A program made the translations under genes and the position numbers. From the NCBI RefSeq assembly GCF_900172365.1, contig NZ_FWFJ01000044.1, positions 1-33,729 on the forward strand: a DNA stretch of 33,729 nt, given 5' to 3'. This DNA is from Roseovarius gaetbuli. Lineage in GTDB: Bacteria; Pseudomonadota; Alphaproteobacteria; Rhodobacterales; Rhodobacteraceae. Position 1 is the first letter of the stretch, and each line of letters opens with the position of its first letter. This document shows, piece by piece, positions 8,621-16,997 of the stretch. The notes under the pieces were generated by a model, which saw only the letters and a list, made by a program, of their open reading frames with translations, had not been told where the DNA came from and made no database searches.

Positions 8621-9184
8621 ATGGAACAAGAACAGACCACACTGCCCGGTGTACAGATCCTGATCCCCCGCCGGATCGAGGATGCGCGCGGTTTTTTCAG
8701 TGAGACATGGAACAAAGAAACCTTGCTGGGCCTCGGAATTGATGTCGATTTTGTGCAAGACAATCATTCACTCAGCCGCGAAGCAGGCGTGGTGCGCGGG
8801 TTGCATTTTCAGGCCCCGCCCCATGCGCAGGACAAACTGGTACGGGTTGGTGCAGGCGCCATTCTGGACGTGGCCGTGGACATCCGCACCGGATCCCCGC
8901 AATTCGGCAAATGGACTGCTATAAAAATCTCGGCACGGAATGGTCGTCAGGTATTCATCCCAAAAGGCTTCCTGCATGGCTTTGTCACACTGGAACCCAA
9001 TACGGAGATTTTGTACAAAACCTCCGATGTCTATGCGCCCGACTGCGACGGCAGTGTCTATTTTGCGGATCCCGATCTGGGGATCGACTGGGGGCTTTGC
9101 GCTGACAGGGCCATCTTGTCAGACAAAGACCGCAACGCACAGCGCTTTGCAGATTTCAAATCACCATTCACCTTTGAAGGATAA
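8621..9184 (+). CDS. rfbC: dTDP-4-dehydrorhamnose 3,5-epimerase
   Basis: 187 aa, the third enzyme of dTDP-L-rhamnose synthesis, epimerising C3 and C5 of dTDP-4-keto-6-deoxyglucose. It is a single-domain RmlC cupin. IPRRIEDARGFFSETW binds substrate, VVRGLHFQAPPHAQDKLVRV contains the catalytic His, and FIPKGFLHGFVTLEPNTEILYK is the second barrel motif with the conserved Tyr. Length is normal for the family (about 180-190 aa). ATG 8621 has AAAGG about 8 bases upstream. It is first in an rmlC-B-D-A operon, 3 bases before rfbB. The 134 bases between kpsT and this gene contain no gene and may carry the operon promoter. Confidence 0.96.
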   Translation: MEQEQTTLPGVQILIPRRIEDARGFFSETWNKETLLGLGIDVDFVQDNHSLSREAGVVRGLHFQAPPHAQDKLVRVGAGAILDVAVDIRTGSPQFGKWTAIKISARNGRQVFIPKGFLHGFVTLEPNTEILYKTSDVYAPDCDGSVYFADPDLGIDWGLCADRAILSDKDRNAQRFADFKSPFTFEG

Positions 9185-9187
9185 GAC

Positions 9188-10228
9188 ATGAAGTTGCTAG
9201 TAACCGGGGGGGCAGGTTTCATCGGCTCGGCCGTTGTCCGTCTGGCAATCGCGCGCGGCCACCGTGTGACCAATCTCGATGCGCTGACCTATGCCGCCTG
9301 TCTGGACAATGTGGCCAGTGTTGCAAACGACCCTCTGTACAGCTTTGTGCAGGCCGACATCCGTGACCGGACCGCCTTGGACCGTGTCTTTGCCGATCAT
9401 GCTCCGGATGCGGTGATGCATCTCGCTGCCGAAAGCCATGTGGACCGCTCTATCGACGGGCCCTCTGATTTTATCGAGACGAACATCACCGGCACCTTTC
9501 ATATGCTGGAGGCCGCGCGCAGCTATTGGATGGCCGCAGACAAACCCGAGAGCTTCCGCTTTCACCACATCTCGACCGACGAGGTCTTTGGCACCCTGGG
9601 CGAGACCGGCCAGTTCACCGAAGACACGCCTTATGCCCCCAACAGTCCCTATTCCGCGTCCAAAGCGGCCAGCGACCATCTGGTGCGCGCCTGGTCAGAG
9701 ACCTACGGCTTGCCGGTCGTGCTCAGCAATTGCTCCAATAACTATGGGCCGTTCCACTTCCCCGAAAAACTGATCCCCGTCGTCATCCTCAATGCGCTGG
9801 CGGGAAAGCCTATCCCGATCTACGGCAAGGGCGAGAATGTGCGCGATTGGCTCTATGTCGAAGATCACGCCGACGCGCTGCTGACGGTGCTTGAGAAGGG
9901 CGCGCTCGGGCGCAGCTATAACATCGGCGGCGAAAACGAAGTGCGCAACATCGACCTGGTCCATATGATCTGCGCCCATCTCGATGCCATGCGCCCCGCC
10001 GCTTCGCCCTATGCTGATCTCATCACCTATGTCACTGACCGCCCCGGCCATGATGCGCGCTATGCCATCGACCCCGAGCGCATCAGCTCGGAGCTGGGTT
10101 GGCGCCCATCCGTCACGTTGGAACAGGGACTTGAGAAAACCGTGCGCTGGTATCTCGACAACGAAGACTGGTGGCGCGCCTTGCAAAGCCGCGACGGGGT
10201 GGGCGACCGACTGGGCAAGACCGCATGA
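9188..10228 (+). CDS. rfbB: dTDP-glucose 4,6-dehydratase
   Basis: 346 aa, the second enzyme of the rhamnose pathway, using a tightly bound NAD to turn dTDP-glucose into the 4-keto-6-deoxy sugar. It is an extended [16 protein letters not shown] is the NAD-binding glycine motif, [15 protein letters not shown] is typical, [10 protein letters not shown] carries the catalytic Thr/Asp/Glu, and [11 protein letters not shown] is the YxxxK pair. Length is typical. ATG 9188 has AAGGA seven bases upstream. Its stop overlaps the start of rfbD (ATGA), so the two are translationally coupled. Confidence 0.97.
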   Translation: MKLLVTGGAGFIGSAVVRLAIARGHRVTNLDALTYAACLDNVASVANDPLYSFVQADIRDRTALDRVFADHAPDAVMHLAAESHVDRSIDGPSDFIETNITGTFHMLEAARSYWMAADKPESFRFHHISTDEVFGTLGETGQFTEDTPYAPNSPYSASKAASDHLVRAWSETYGLPVVLSNCSNNYGPFHFPEKLIPVVILNALAGKPIPIYGKGENVRDWLYVEDHADALLTVLEKGALGRSYNIGGENEVRNIDLVHMICAHLDAMRPAASPYADLITYVTDRPGHDARYAIDPERISSELGWRPSVTLEQGLEKTVRWYLDNEDWWRALQSRDGVGDRLGKTA

Positions 10229-11079
10229 GCCTGCTGATCTTTGGCAAAACCGGACAAGTGGCACAGGCATTGCAGGCCACAACCCCTGTGACCGCGCTGG
10301 ACCGTAGCGCAGCAGATCTCGCTGACCCTGCCGCTTGCGCGCGCGCCATCCATGCACATGCCCCCCGAGCCGTGATCAATGCCGCAGGCTGGACCGCTGT
10401 GGACGATGCCGAAGACCACCCCGAAGCCGCCCATGTCATCAACGCACTGGCCCCCGCAGCAATGGCAGCGGCCTGTGCCGAGCGGAATATTCCCTTTGTC
10501 CATATCTCGACGGATTACGTTTTTGACGGCCAAGGGAACACACCCTATGCGCCCGACGATCCCGCAGCCCCTCTGGGGGTCTACGGGATAACCAAAGAGG
10601 CGGGCGAACGGGCCGTGCGCGCCGCGGGAGGATGCAGCGCGATCCTGCGCACGTCGTGGGTGTTCTCCGCCCACGGGAACAATTTTGTGAAAACAATGCT
10701 GCGTCTGGGGACCCAACGGGACGCCCTGAGCATTGTGAACGACCAGATTGGCGGGCCTACCCCCGCCCGCGCCATTGCAGCCGCCTGCCTCGAAATGGCG
10801 ACACAGTTGCACACCAACCCCGACCGCGCGGGCACATACCACCTGTCGGGTGATCCCGATGTCAGTTGGGCCGCTTTCGCCACCGAGATTTTTGCCCAGG
10901 CCGGTCTGGCCTGCACCGTGACCCCGATCCCCTCGGCAGAGTTTCCCACGAAAGCACGGCGTCCGGCCAATTCACGACTGTCGTGTGACAGCCTGGCGGC
11001 GACGTTCGGCATCACGCGCCCCGATTGGCGTCTGGACCTTGCCGACGTGCTATATGATTTGAAAGGCTCCCCCTTATGA
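10225..11079 (+). CDS. rfbD: dTDP-4-dehydrorhamnose reductase
   Basis: 284 aa, the last step of the pathway, reducing dTDP-4-keto-L-rhamnose with NAD(P)H. It has the N-terminal nucleotide motif [13 protein letters not shown], then [20 protein letters not shown] and [12 protein letters not shown] (the YxxxK pair), followed by ILRTSWVFS. All are RmlD hallmarks. The frame is open upstream to 10171, but ATG 10225 overlapping the rfbB stop as ATGA is clearly the start, giving the normal length. Its own stop overlaps the start of rfbA in the same way. Confidence 0.96.
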   Translation: MSLLIFGKTGQVAQALQATTPVTALDRSAADLADPAACARAIHAHAPRAVINAAGWTAVDDAEDHPEAAHVINALAPAAMAAACAERNIPFVHISTDYVFDGQGNTPYAPDDPAAPLGVYGITKEAGERAVRAAGGCSAILRTSWVFSAHGNNFVKTMLRLGTQRDALSIVNDQIGGPTPARAIAAACLEMATQLHTNPDRAGTYHLSGDPDVSWAAFATEIFAQAGLACTVTPIPSAEFPTKARRPANSRLSCDSLAATFGITRPDWRLDLADVLYDLKGSPL

Positions 11080-11972
11080 CAGTTCCCGTCACACCCGCGT
11101 CCAACCGCAAAGGCATCATCCTTGCCGGCGGCTCTGGCACGCGGCTCTATCCGATCACCATCGGCGTGTCCAAACAGTTGATGCCGATTTACGACAAGCC
11201 GATGATCTATTACCCGCTGTCAGTGCTCATGCTGGCGGGCATCCGCGATGTTGCAATCATCACCACCCCTCAGGATCAGGACCAATTTCGCCGAGTGCTG
11301 GGTGATGGGCGCCAATGGGGTATGACCCTGACCTATGTGATACAGGAACACCCCGGCGGTCTGGCGCAGGCCTATACCCTGACCGAAGCGTTCCTGGACG
11401 GTGCACCATCCTGCATGGTTCTGGGCGACAACATCTTCTTTGGCCATGGGCTGGCCGAACTGCTGCATGCCGCCGATACCAAGACCGAAGGCGCCACCGT
11501 GTTCGGCTACCGCGTGGCGGATCCCGAACGCTACGGCGTGGTGGCGATGGACGAGGCGGGCCGCGTTACCAAGATCATCGAGAAACCCAAGGTGCCCCCA
11601 TCGAATTACGCGGTCACGGGCCTCTATTTTCTGGATGGTCGCGCCTCCGAAATGGCGCACAAGGTGCAACCCTCCGAGCGCGGCGAAGTGGAGATCACCA
11701 CCCTGCTGGAGATGTATCTGGAGGAAGGCACGCTGGACGTACAGCGCATGGGCCGCGGTTTTGCCTGGCTGGATACCGGCACCCACGACAGTCTGCTGGA
11801 TGCGGGCAATTTCGTGCGCACCTTGCAGAAACGTCAGGGCCTGCAAACCGGCTGTCCGGAAGAAATCGCTTACCGCCTGGGCTGGATCGACCGCGCACAG
11901 CTGCAATCCGTGGCCAACCATATGTCCAAGAACGACTATGGCCGCTATCTCGACAACCTGCTGTCAGAGTAG
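11076..11972 (+). CDS. rfbA: Glucose-1-phosphate thymidylyltransferase
   Basis: 298 aa, the first enzyme of the pathway: dTTP plus glucose-1-phosphate gives dTDP-glucose and pyrophosphate. It carries the nucleotidyltransferase loop GIILAGGSGTRLYPIT, the substrate-binding KQLMPIYDKPMIYYPL, the metal-binding Asp in MVLGDNIFFGHGL, and EKPKVPPSNYAVTGLYF. Length is standard. It begins on the rfbD stop (ATGA) and completes a four-gene set sufficient for dTDP-L-rhamnose. This enzyme is normally feedback-inhibited by the end product; nothing in the sequence suggests otherwise. No clear terminator follows. Confidence 0.97.
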   Translation: MTVPVTPASNRKGIILAGGSGTRLYPITIGVSKQLMPIYDKPMIYYPLSVLMLAGIRDVAIITTPQDQDQFRRVLGDGRQWGMTLTYVIQEHPGGLAQAYTLTEAFLDGAPSCMVLGDNIFFGHGLAELLHAADTKTEGATVFGYRVADPERYGVVAMDEAGRVTKIIEKPKVPPSNYAVTGLYFLDGRASEMAHKVQPSERGEVEITTLLEMYLEEGTLDVQRMGRGFAWLDTGTHDSLLDAGNFVRTLQKRQGLQTGCPEEIAYRLGWIDRAQLQSVANHMSKNDYGRYLDNLLSE

Positions 11973-12000
11973 ACAGGTTCCTCTTGGGCGCAGGACCCCT

Positions 12001-12240
12001 TCATTGTGCAGGGCCGTGGATGAATGCGGCGTCGTTGAACTCTTGTGACAACTGTTCAAAATAGCTGAATGGTGCGTTGAACTTATCACCAATGAGGCGC
12101 GCCCGATCATACCGTGAGCCAAACAAGCCCTCCATACCTTCAAACCCGCCCCTGACTTCAAGAAAATGCTCTTTTTCAAAGCTATGTTTCGAGACCACAT
12201 ATTTCTGGAATGCGTGATAAAAGCGTTCCATTCCAATCAT
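12001..12240 (-). CDS. Possible small hypothetical protein or gene remnant
   Basis: A 79-codon frame with non-repetitive, aromatic-rich composition (MERFYHAFQKYVVSKHSF, GMEGLFGSRYDRARLIGD) that reads like real protein rather than an antisense shadow, in a stretch with no other gene. The ribosome-binding site is poor, with no purine-rich stretch ahead of either ATG 12240 or ATG 12231. I recognise no family. Given the transposase scrap nearby it could be the end of a larger gene broken by insertion. Confidence 0.35.
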   Translation of the reverse strand: MIGMERFYHAFQKYVVSKHSFEKEHFLEVRGGFEGMEGLFGSRYDRARLIGDKFNAPFSYFEQLSQEFNDAAFIHGPAQ

Positions 12241-12432
12241 AACTTTGGGGTGTTGGCTGACACCTGAAGCAAGGGCGGGTTTTTTGCATCTAACCCTCTC
12301 TAATGGACTTCAATTTCTCTGCCTGAAGGAAAATTCGGGTTCAGGCGCATAGCGCGAAGTGTCCGTCGTCATATAAAATCCAAACCCGCAAACTCTCGTT
12401 ATGAATGAGGGACCCTCGGGGGGCAGGTCGGC

Positions 12433-12519
12433 GACGTTGATCTCGAGGTCAAACTCGGCGAATGGGAGCGGTTCTACAACTTCGCCAGACCGCACGGCGC
12501 ACACAACGGCCAGACACCA
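12433..12519 (+). pseudogene. C-terminal scrap of an IS481-like transposase
   Basis: One reading frame here encodes DVDLEVKLGEWERFYN followed by FARPHGAHNGQTP, the hallmark end of the integrase-core domain of IS481-like transposases, where the last catalytic Glu lies shortly upstream and RPHGA ends the fold. Nothing upstream of the Asp and nothing after the Pro matches, so about 29 codons remain. The surrounding 12241-12807 contains no other gene that I can support. The family appears to be the same as the fragment at 1-59, but it lies on the opposite strand. Confidence 0.6.
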
Positions 12520-12807
12520 TCGTCCCGACGGACCAAAGGGCAATCATGCACTAACTGTCAACTTGGACCACTCAGGTGGGGCTGCTCAGCCCGGCTCAAG
12601 CCAGTTTCTTCGGACAATGCTCATCACGCTGATGCATGTTATTGTCTCGCTGATCATTCTGGGCGATAAATTTTTGGAGGGCGTACTAAAACGCCGCCCG
12701 AATGCCTTTATAAATCACATCAAAACACATCAAAAAAGGAGCGCCAAGTGACCGAAAGGTCATCGCAAAGCGTTCCTTTGATGAGGTTCAAACCAAGGAA
12801 ACCAAAA

Positions 12808-13332
12808 ATGAAACTTCTCTGGACCACGGCACTTTGTACCGGGATGGCGTTGGCCTTTGCTGGTCCACTGGCGGCAATGGATAAAACCCTGTCTGGCGTA
12901 GAGGTCAACGTTGATCTGAGCGCCTTCGAAGATAACAATGTTCTCGACTACTGGTCGACGTTGGGGGAAGACATTACCACGGCTATTGCCGCCCAAGTGA
13001 CTGTCGATGATACCGCCGAAGCACCGCGGATCTCGGTTGAGATCAATAAAGTTGCGATTGACGGCGATACAGTGCTGCCGGACTCGGGCGAGTTCAATCA
13101 ACTTGAAGGCACGGTCACCACTTTCGCAGGGATAAACACGACCACTACGCAATCGGCCGAAGTGAACGGCGCGGATGCCAACATCGGGAGCTATCCACTG
13201 CGTCTGAGTGCCGTAACCGGTGATCAGGCCGTCCCGGAAGGCTGGGTTGTCGTGCCGCCGTCGCAGGACGATTTCTACAACGCCCTCATCACTGCCTATG
13301 CCGCGGCGATTGTCGAGCGTATCGAAGAATAA
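12808..13332 (+). CDS. Secreted/periplasmic protein of unknown function
   Basis: About 174 aa from ATG 12808 (AAGGAA about 8 bases upstream). This start gives a normal signal peptide: MKLLWTTALCTGMALAFAG with likely cleavage after LAA. An upstream GTG at 12748 also has a good AGGAG, but would place 20 charged residues before the signal sequence. The mature protein is acidic and mixed alpha/beta: SGVEVNVDLSAFEDN, ITTAIAAQVTVDD, RISVEINKVAIDGDTVL, and a C-terminal helix FYNALITAYAAAIVERIEE. I recall similar short secreted proteins in Rhodobacteraceae without assigned function. A strong terminator follows 14 bases after the stop, so it ends a transcript. Confidence 0.75.
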   Translation: MKLLWTTALCTGMALAFAGPLAAMDKTLSGVEVNVDLSAFEDNNVLDYWSTLGEDITTAIAAQVTVDDTAEAPRISVEINKVAIDGDTVLPDSGEFNQLEGTVTTFAGINTTTTQSAEVNGADANIGSYPLRLSAVTGDQAVPEGWVVVPPSQDDFYNALITAYAAAIVERIEE

Positions 13333-13346
13333 GGGTCGACATGACA

Positions 13347-13380
13347 CGCCAATCCAACGAAAGTTGGATTGGCGTTTTTT
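13347..13380 (+). terminator. Rho-independent terminator
   Basis: A perfect 12-bp stem (CGCCAATCCAAC / GTTGGATTGGCG) closed by a GAAA tetraloop is followed directly by six T residues. It begins 14 bases after the stop of the secreted protein gene and is the clearest intrinsic terminator in the window. The 240 bases from here to the next start codon contain no gene; a short inverted repeat GAACT/AGTTC sits at about 13545-13561. Confidence 0.95.
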
Positions 13381-13621
13381 GGTGATTGTGACATTCGAAC
13401 CTGCAGCCCTTTTTTTCGCAGGCGAGTCCCTAAAACCGCGTTCAATCCTCCCGCCGCGGTCGCTCGGGCCGATATCGACCAATCTGCCGCCCCGTAACGG
13501 GATCGTATAGAAGGATGCCCCCAGTGAGCGGCGCATGTGCTCAGAGAACTGCGCAGTAGTTCGCCAAAATAAAGATCAGCGCATTATGCCTGATCATTCA
13601 CCCAGATATGGATGTTCAACC

Positions 13622-14581
13622 ATGAGATACACAGCCCTCGCTCTTACGACCGTCCTTACCTGCGCGGCCGCACCCGGTCTTGAGGCGCGCGTTTCGCTTC
13701 CCGGTTTCCCGATGTCCACGCTGAGCGTGCCCGCGAGCCCAGGCACCCAGATCGTCAAGATCAAGGAGAAAAAGGAGAAAAAGGCCAACAAGGGAAACAA
13801 CGGAAAGGGTAGCGACAACAAGAAGGTAAAGAATGCGCAGAAGAAAAAACCTGAACATTCCAACGACGACAAGACGCGCGACAAGCGCAATGTGAAGGTC
13901 AAGCGGTCAAAGGACGAGCGCGCGCGCCACTCCGACGAAATCTTGCATTTGCGCGCACCGGAAGGCCGCGACATGAGGGGGCTTCTAGGCGCCGGGCCGC
14001 TCGTGCTTTTGGGGTCTGATGTGATCTTTGCCGATGTCCCCGACGACCGCCTTCTGAGGTATCGCAACTGCCCCCCCGGTCTTGCCAAGAAAGATCCGCC
14101 TTGCGTGCCCCCCGGCCTTGCGAAAAAGGGCGTCAGTTATGACGAATGGATCACCTATGACGACGACCGGCTTGATGCGATTTACCTTGATCGGCGTCGC
14201 GACTATCTGAATCATGACGTAGATCTTTATGACGACAATCTGTTGCTCAATTCAGCCCAGATAGAATCGCTTTACGGGTTAGGCCCCACTCCTGCTGGCA
14301 AACGCTATGCGCTGATTGATGGTCAGCCGGTGCTGCTGAGCGATGATGATTATACATCGCTGCTTCATATCCACGATCTTGCCTCGGTCGCAAACCTGCC
14401 CGCAGGGCTGCGTGTTGCGCCTACGGCGGCGTTGACTCAGAACGAATTGCGCCAGACTTACCGTCTTCCAGTACTAGAGCCAGGATATAATTATGCTGTC
14501 GTGAATGGCGAGCTGGTGACGTTGCAGGACAGTGCCTTTGAGACGTTGCAGTTGATCCGGATCGCACGGTCCATCTTTTGA
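13622..14581 (+). CDS. Secreted charged protein with PPGLAKK motifs
   Basis: About 319 aa. ATG 13622 begins a signal peptide (MRYTALALTTVLTCAAAPGL, then EA); the frame is open to 13535 but those residues are not signal-like. Mature residues of roughly 45-110 are an extremely Lys/Asp/Asn-rich, probably disordered stretch (KIKEKKEKKANKGNNGKG). Then come two tandem motifs, CPPGLAKKDPPC and VPPGLAKKG, each ahead of Asp/Tyr-rich sequence (YDEWITYDDDRLDAIYLD), and two similar C-terminal units (GKRYALIDGQPVLLSDDDY and GYNYAVVNGELVTLQDSAF). PPGLAKK motifs recur in secreted Rhodobacterales proteins of unknown role. The duplicated units suggest a small repeated fold. There is no enzyme motif and the ribosome-binding site is weak. 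Confidence 0.75.
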   Translation: MRYTALALTTVLTCAAAPGLEARVSLPGFPMSTLSVPASPGTQIVKIKEKKEKKANKGNNGKGSDNKKVKNAQKKKPEHSNDDKTRDKRNVKVKRSKDERARHSDEILHLRAPEGRDMRGLLGAGPLVLLGSDVIFADVPDDRLLRYRNCPPGLAKKDPPCVPPGLAKKGVSYDEWITYDDDRLDAIYLDRRRDYLNHDVDLYDDNLLLNSAQIESLYGLGPTPAGKRYALIDGQPVLLSDDDYTSLLHIHDLASVANLPAGLRVAPTAALTQNELRQTYRLPVLEPGYNYAVVNGELVTLQDSAFETLQLIRIARSIF

Positions 14582-14722
14582 GGCGGCCCTTTTCGGCAAA
14601 TGGTTTGGCGGGTGCTCTTATAGGGGGATCCAACGGCGGATCGGCGAGAATGATGTCTTGGCCCCACGGGCTGACCAAGACGATCCCGCCCGTGTTTGAT
14701 GTTCAGTGAGAGGGAAAGAGCC

Positions 14723-15868
14723 ATGAGTAACCCTCCTGCTCCCCGGACAGAAGGCCCGACGAGCCGAGCGTGCTATCATTGGCCCAGTGTCGGGATCTTC
14801 ATTCTGCTGCTTGGGAGCGTCATCGTCGCTTCGCGCAGTTTCCTGATGCCGGTGGTTCTTGCCTTCCTTCTTTCGCTGACCTTCTCGCCCATTCGGCGCG
14901 GCATGAGCCGTCTGGGGATTGCACCTTTTGTCACGGCCGTGACGGTGATTGTTTTCATCATCGGGTTGACTGGCGCAGCCATCATGGGCTTGTCCCAACC
15001 GGTTCAGTCCTACGCGAAGAACGCCCCGCAGATCATGCGGGATGTGGAGTGGAAGCTGCGCGGGCTGAACTCGGCCATGGACAATATGGCCAAGGCGAGC
15101 GACGAGGTTGAAAAGCTGGCGGATGGTGGGACATCCACCACGCGGTCCGATCCCGAACGTGTGATCGTGGACAAGCCCTCCTTACTTCAGAACGCTGTTG
15201 CCAACACGCCTGTTATAATTGCGCAGCTTGTTATGACCCTGGCGCTTTTGTTTTTCATGATCGCCTCGGGAGACATGTTTTATGAAAAGATCATCCAGGC
15301 CAGCCCGACGTTCAGCGACAAGCGCCGGGCCCTGAAGATCATGTTTCAGATCGAACGCAAGATTAGCCGCTATTTCCTGACGATAACGTTGATCAACGCC
15401 TGTTTGGGAATTGCAATCGGGCTGGTGCTCTATCTCGCGGGGATGCCGAATCCGGCGGTCTTTGGCGTCATGGCCTTCGTGTTGAACTACATTCCGTTTC
15501 TCGGGGCCGTTTCGGGCGCTGCAGTGACATTTGCAATCGGGATCGTGTCGTTGGATACAGTGGGTGAAGCCGGGTTGATGGCCAGCATCTATCTGGGCAT
15601 GAATGCGGTCGAAGGCCAGCTCATCACCCCCTACGCCGTGGGTCGCAGCCTGAGGCTCAACCCGGTGGTGGTGTTTCTGATGGTCGCGTTCTGGGGCTGG
15701 GCCTGGTCTGTGATCGGTATGGTCATCGCTGTGCCGATGCTGATCACGCTGCGCGCATTCTCCGAATATGTGCCGACGCTACGCAACCTCAGAATTTTTC
15801 TGTCCGACCGGGCCACACCTGCCGAAGATAGCTTAGCTCGCACCGAGAAGACTTCGGGGACGATGTAG
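14723..15868 (+). CDS. AI-2E family transporter (UPF0118/PerM type)
   Basis: About 381 aa, a polytopic inner-membrane protein of the AI-2E/PerM exporter family. Early helices are WPSVGIFILLLGSVIVA and VVLAFLLSLTFSPI. A periplasmic/amphipathic segment covers residues of roughly 100-160. Later helices include LVMTLALLFFMIASGD and the family core ACLGIAIGLVLYLAGMPNP, FVLNYIPFLGAVSGAA, AVEGQLITPYAVGRSLRLNP and WGWAWSVIGMVIAVPML. Members are proposed exporters of varied small solutes and a true AI-2 role is rare. ATG 14723 (GAGGGA upstream) is preferred over ATG 14699. It stands alone between unrelated genes. Confidence 0.88.
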   Translation: MSNPPAPRTEGPTSRACYHWPSVGIFILLLGSVIVASRSFLMPVVLAFLLSLTFSPIRRGMSRLGIAPFVTAVTVIVFIIGLTGAAIMGLSQPVQSYAKNAPQIMRDVEWKLRGLNSAMDNMAKASDEVEKLADGGTSTTRSDPERVIVDKPSLLQNAVANTPVIIAQLVMTLALLFFMIASGDMFYEKIIQASPTFSDKRRALKIMFQIERKISRYFLTITLINACLGIAIGLVLYLAGMPNPAVFGVMAFVLNYIPFLGAVSGAAVTFAIGIVSLDTVGEAGLMASIYLGMNAVEGQLITPYAVGRSLRLNPVVVFLMVAFWGWAWSVIGMVIAVPMLITLRAFSEYVPTLRNLRIFLSDRATPAEDSLARTEKTSGTM

Positions 15869-16143
15869 ACCAATACCGGTTTCTGCAAGGGCAGGGTCGC
15901 TGAGGTGCTCTTGCCTTTTCAGGACAGTTCTGCGGCTTCGGGCCTGCGCCTGTCTGACCTGTTCGATCCCAACCCATGCAATCTGATCGCGGTCAGAGTT
16001 GACGGTTCCTCCTTCAAGGGCAAGCCGGTGAACGGCCGCGACGCTGTATTCGCGGCGCTCTGCCGGATTTAGGGTGCCATCCCGGGCCGAAACTGCGTCG
16101 ATTTCATCCCGACATGCGTGGCAATTTCGGCTCAGGATCGGTT
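15869..16143. other. Gap of 275 bases with open frames on both strands but no start codon
   Basis: On the minus strand one frame runs without stop and reads like protein (DAVSARDGTLNPAERREY, then SVAAVHRLALEGGTVNSD). It has no ATG, GTG or TTG in a sensible place. On the plus strand the frame of the upstream transporter stays open after its stop codon to a TAG at 16070-16072. One may be the remains of a lost gene; I can assign neither. Confidence 0.3.
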
Positions 16144-16398
16144 TCAGGCACGTTTGATCAGACGTATCAGGAACAGCAGGATCACCGCCCCGACGGTAGC
16201 GTGGATGATGGCGCCAGCTATTCCGGTACCGACACTCAGGCCCAGCATAGGAAAAATCAGACCGGCCACAAACGCTCCGACGATCCCGACCACGATGTTG
16301 CCAAGCAGGCCAAAACCATAGCCCTTAACGATCAGCCCAGCGAGCCAACCAGCCACTGCACCTACCAAGATTATTACTAAAAGACTTTCGAGAGCCAT
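16144..16398 (-). CDS. GlsB/YeaQ/YmgE family stress-response membrane protein
   Basis: 84 aa, essentially three transmembrane helices: LLVIILVGAVAGWLAGLIVK, GLLGNIVVGIVGAFVAGLIF and GTGIAGAIIHATVGAVILLF, ending LIRLIKRA. The GWLAGLI..G.GFGLLGNIVVGIVGA pattern is the transglycosylase-associated protein family (YeaQ/YmgE/GlsB). These are Gly-rich inner-membrane proteins linked to envelope and general stress, with no proven enzymatic role. Length is exactly typical. AAAGGAT lies just ahead of the ATG at 16398. It heads the stress-type gene group that extends to about 23 kb. The 212 bases upstream have no gene. Confidence 0.92.
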   Translation of the reverse strand: MALESLLVIILVGAVAGWLAGLIVKGYGFGLLGNIVVGIVGAFVAGLIFPMLGLSVGTGIAGAIIHATVGAVILLFLIRLIKRA

Positions 16399-16610
16399 TT
16401 TGGATCCTTTCCATTATGCGTGAAATCATCGAAAAATTGAGACGCCAGTTACCGCAGCATCGCTAATGCCCTGCGTCCTGTCTGGCGCAGCATTCGCTGG
16501 CTTGTGCCGTTTCTCCTGTGCATGCTTTGCGGACGCACAGACGAGCAGCGTTCTTGTCTCCCAACAACAGTATGTCACCGCTGGTGACGGTTTGACAACA
16601 CAAGGAGGCG

Positions 16611-16997
16611 TCAGTCCCGCTTTTCACCCGTCAAATAGCGAGCCAGAACAAAAGCTGCAGTAAAGGCAATGAGTGACGGGGCATCGTCCATATCAGCTTG
16701 GGGTGCCGCTGGCCTGCTCTGCGCCACGTCGACCGGGGCAGGTTTAGACCACCGCCAGAAAAGCGCAAGAACGCCCGCCCCCAAAAGCGTCAGGCCAAGC
16801 CCGATCAAGAGCGCCGCATATCCTTTCCCCAAGGCCATGCTAAGGCTTAAAAAGACCCAAACCGTCAGGAAGCCGATGCCAGCAACGCCGATCAGGTAAC
16901 CGGACAGGCCCAGCATAAACAACGCCAACAGTTTGCATGCGCCGCCGCGCGCAAAACGCGCGGCTCCGTGTACCGCATCGTCGAAAAGGCGATTCAT
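16611..16997 (-). CDS. Holin-X-like / phage-holin family membrane protein
   Basis: 128 aa with two long hydrophobic hairpin helices (CKLLALFMLGLSGYLIGVAG to GFLTVWVFLSLSMAL, and YAALLIGLGLTLLGAGVLAL), then a Pro/Ala linker and a weakly hydrophobic end (SLIAFTAAFVLARYLTGEKR). The pattern resembles the DUF1469/'Holin-X' membrane proteins that usually sit beside DUF883/YqjD-type genes, as in the enteric yqjD-yqjE-yqjK cluster. Its ATG overlaps the DUF883 stop (ATGA), so the pair is co-translated. Phage lysis is not implied; a role at the stressed inner membrane is the usual guess. Confidence 0.75.
   Translation of the reverse strand: MNRLFDDAVHGAARFARGGACKLLALFMLGLSGYLIGVAGIGFLTVWVFLSLSMALGKGYAALLIGLGLTLLGAGVLALFWRWSKPAPVDVAQSRPAAPQADMDDAPSLIAFTAAFVLARYLTGEKRD

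Noticed and set aside
12246..12293. Possible terminator after the 79-codon frame region (GGTGT/ACACC hairpin and T-run)
   Set aside because: The stem is only 5 bp and the T-run is separated from it by over 10 bases.
12401..12751. 116-codon plus-strand frame
   Set aside because: It lies in a different frame from the transposase scrap, has mixed unrelated composition and no ribosome-binding site.
16611..16997. Prophage lysis holin
   Set aside because: There is no endolysin or phage gene nearby; overlap with the DUF883 gene points to a stress membrane protein instead.
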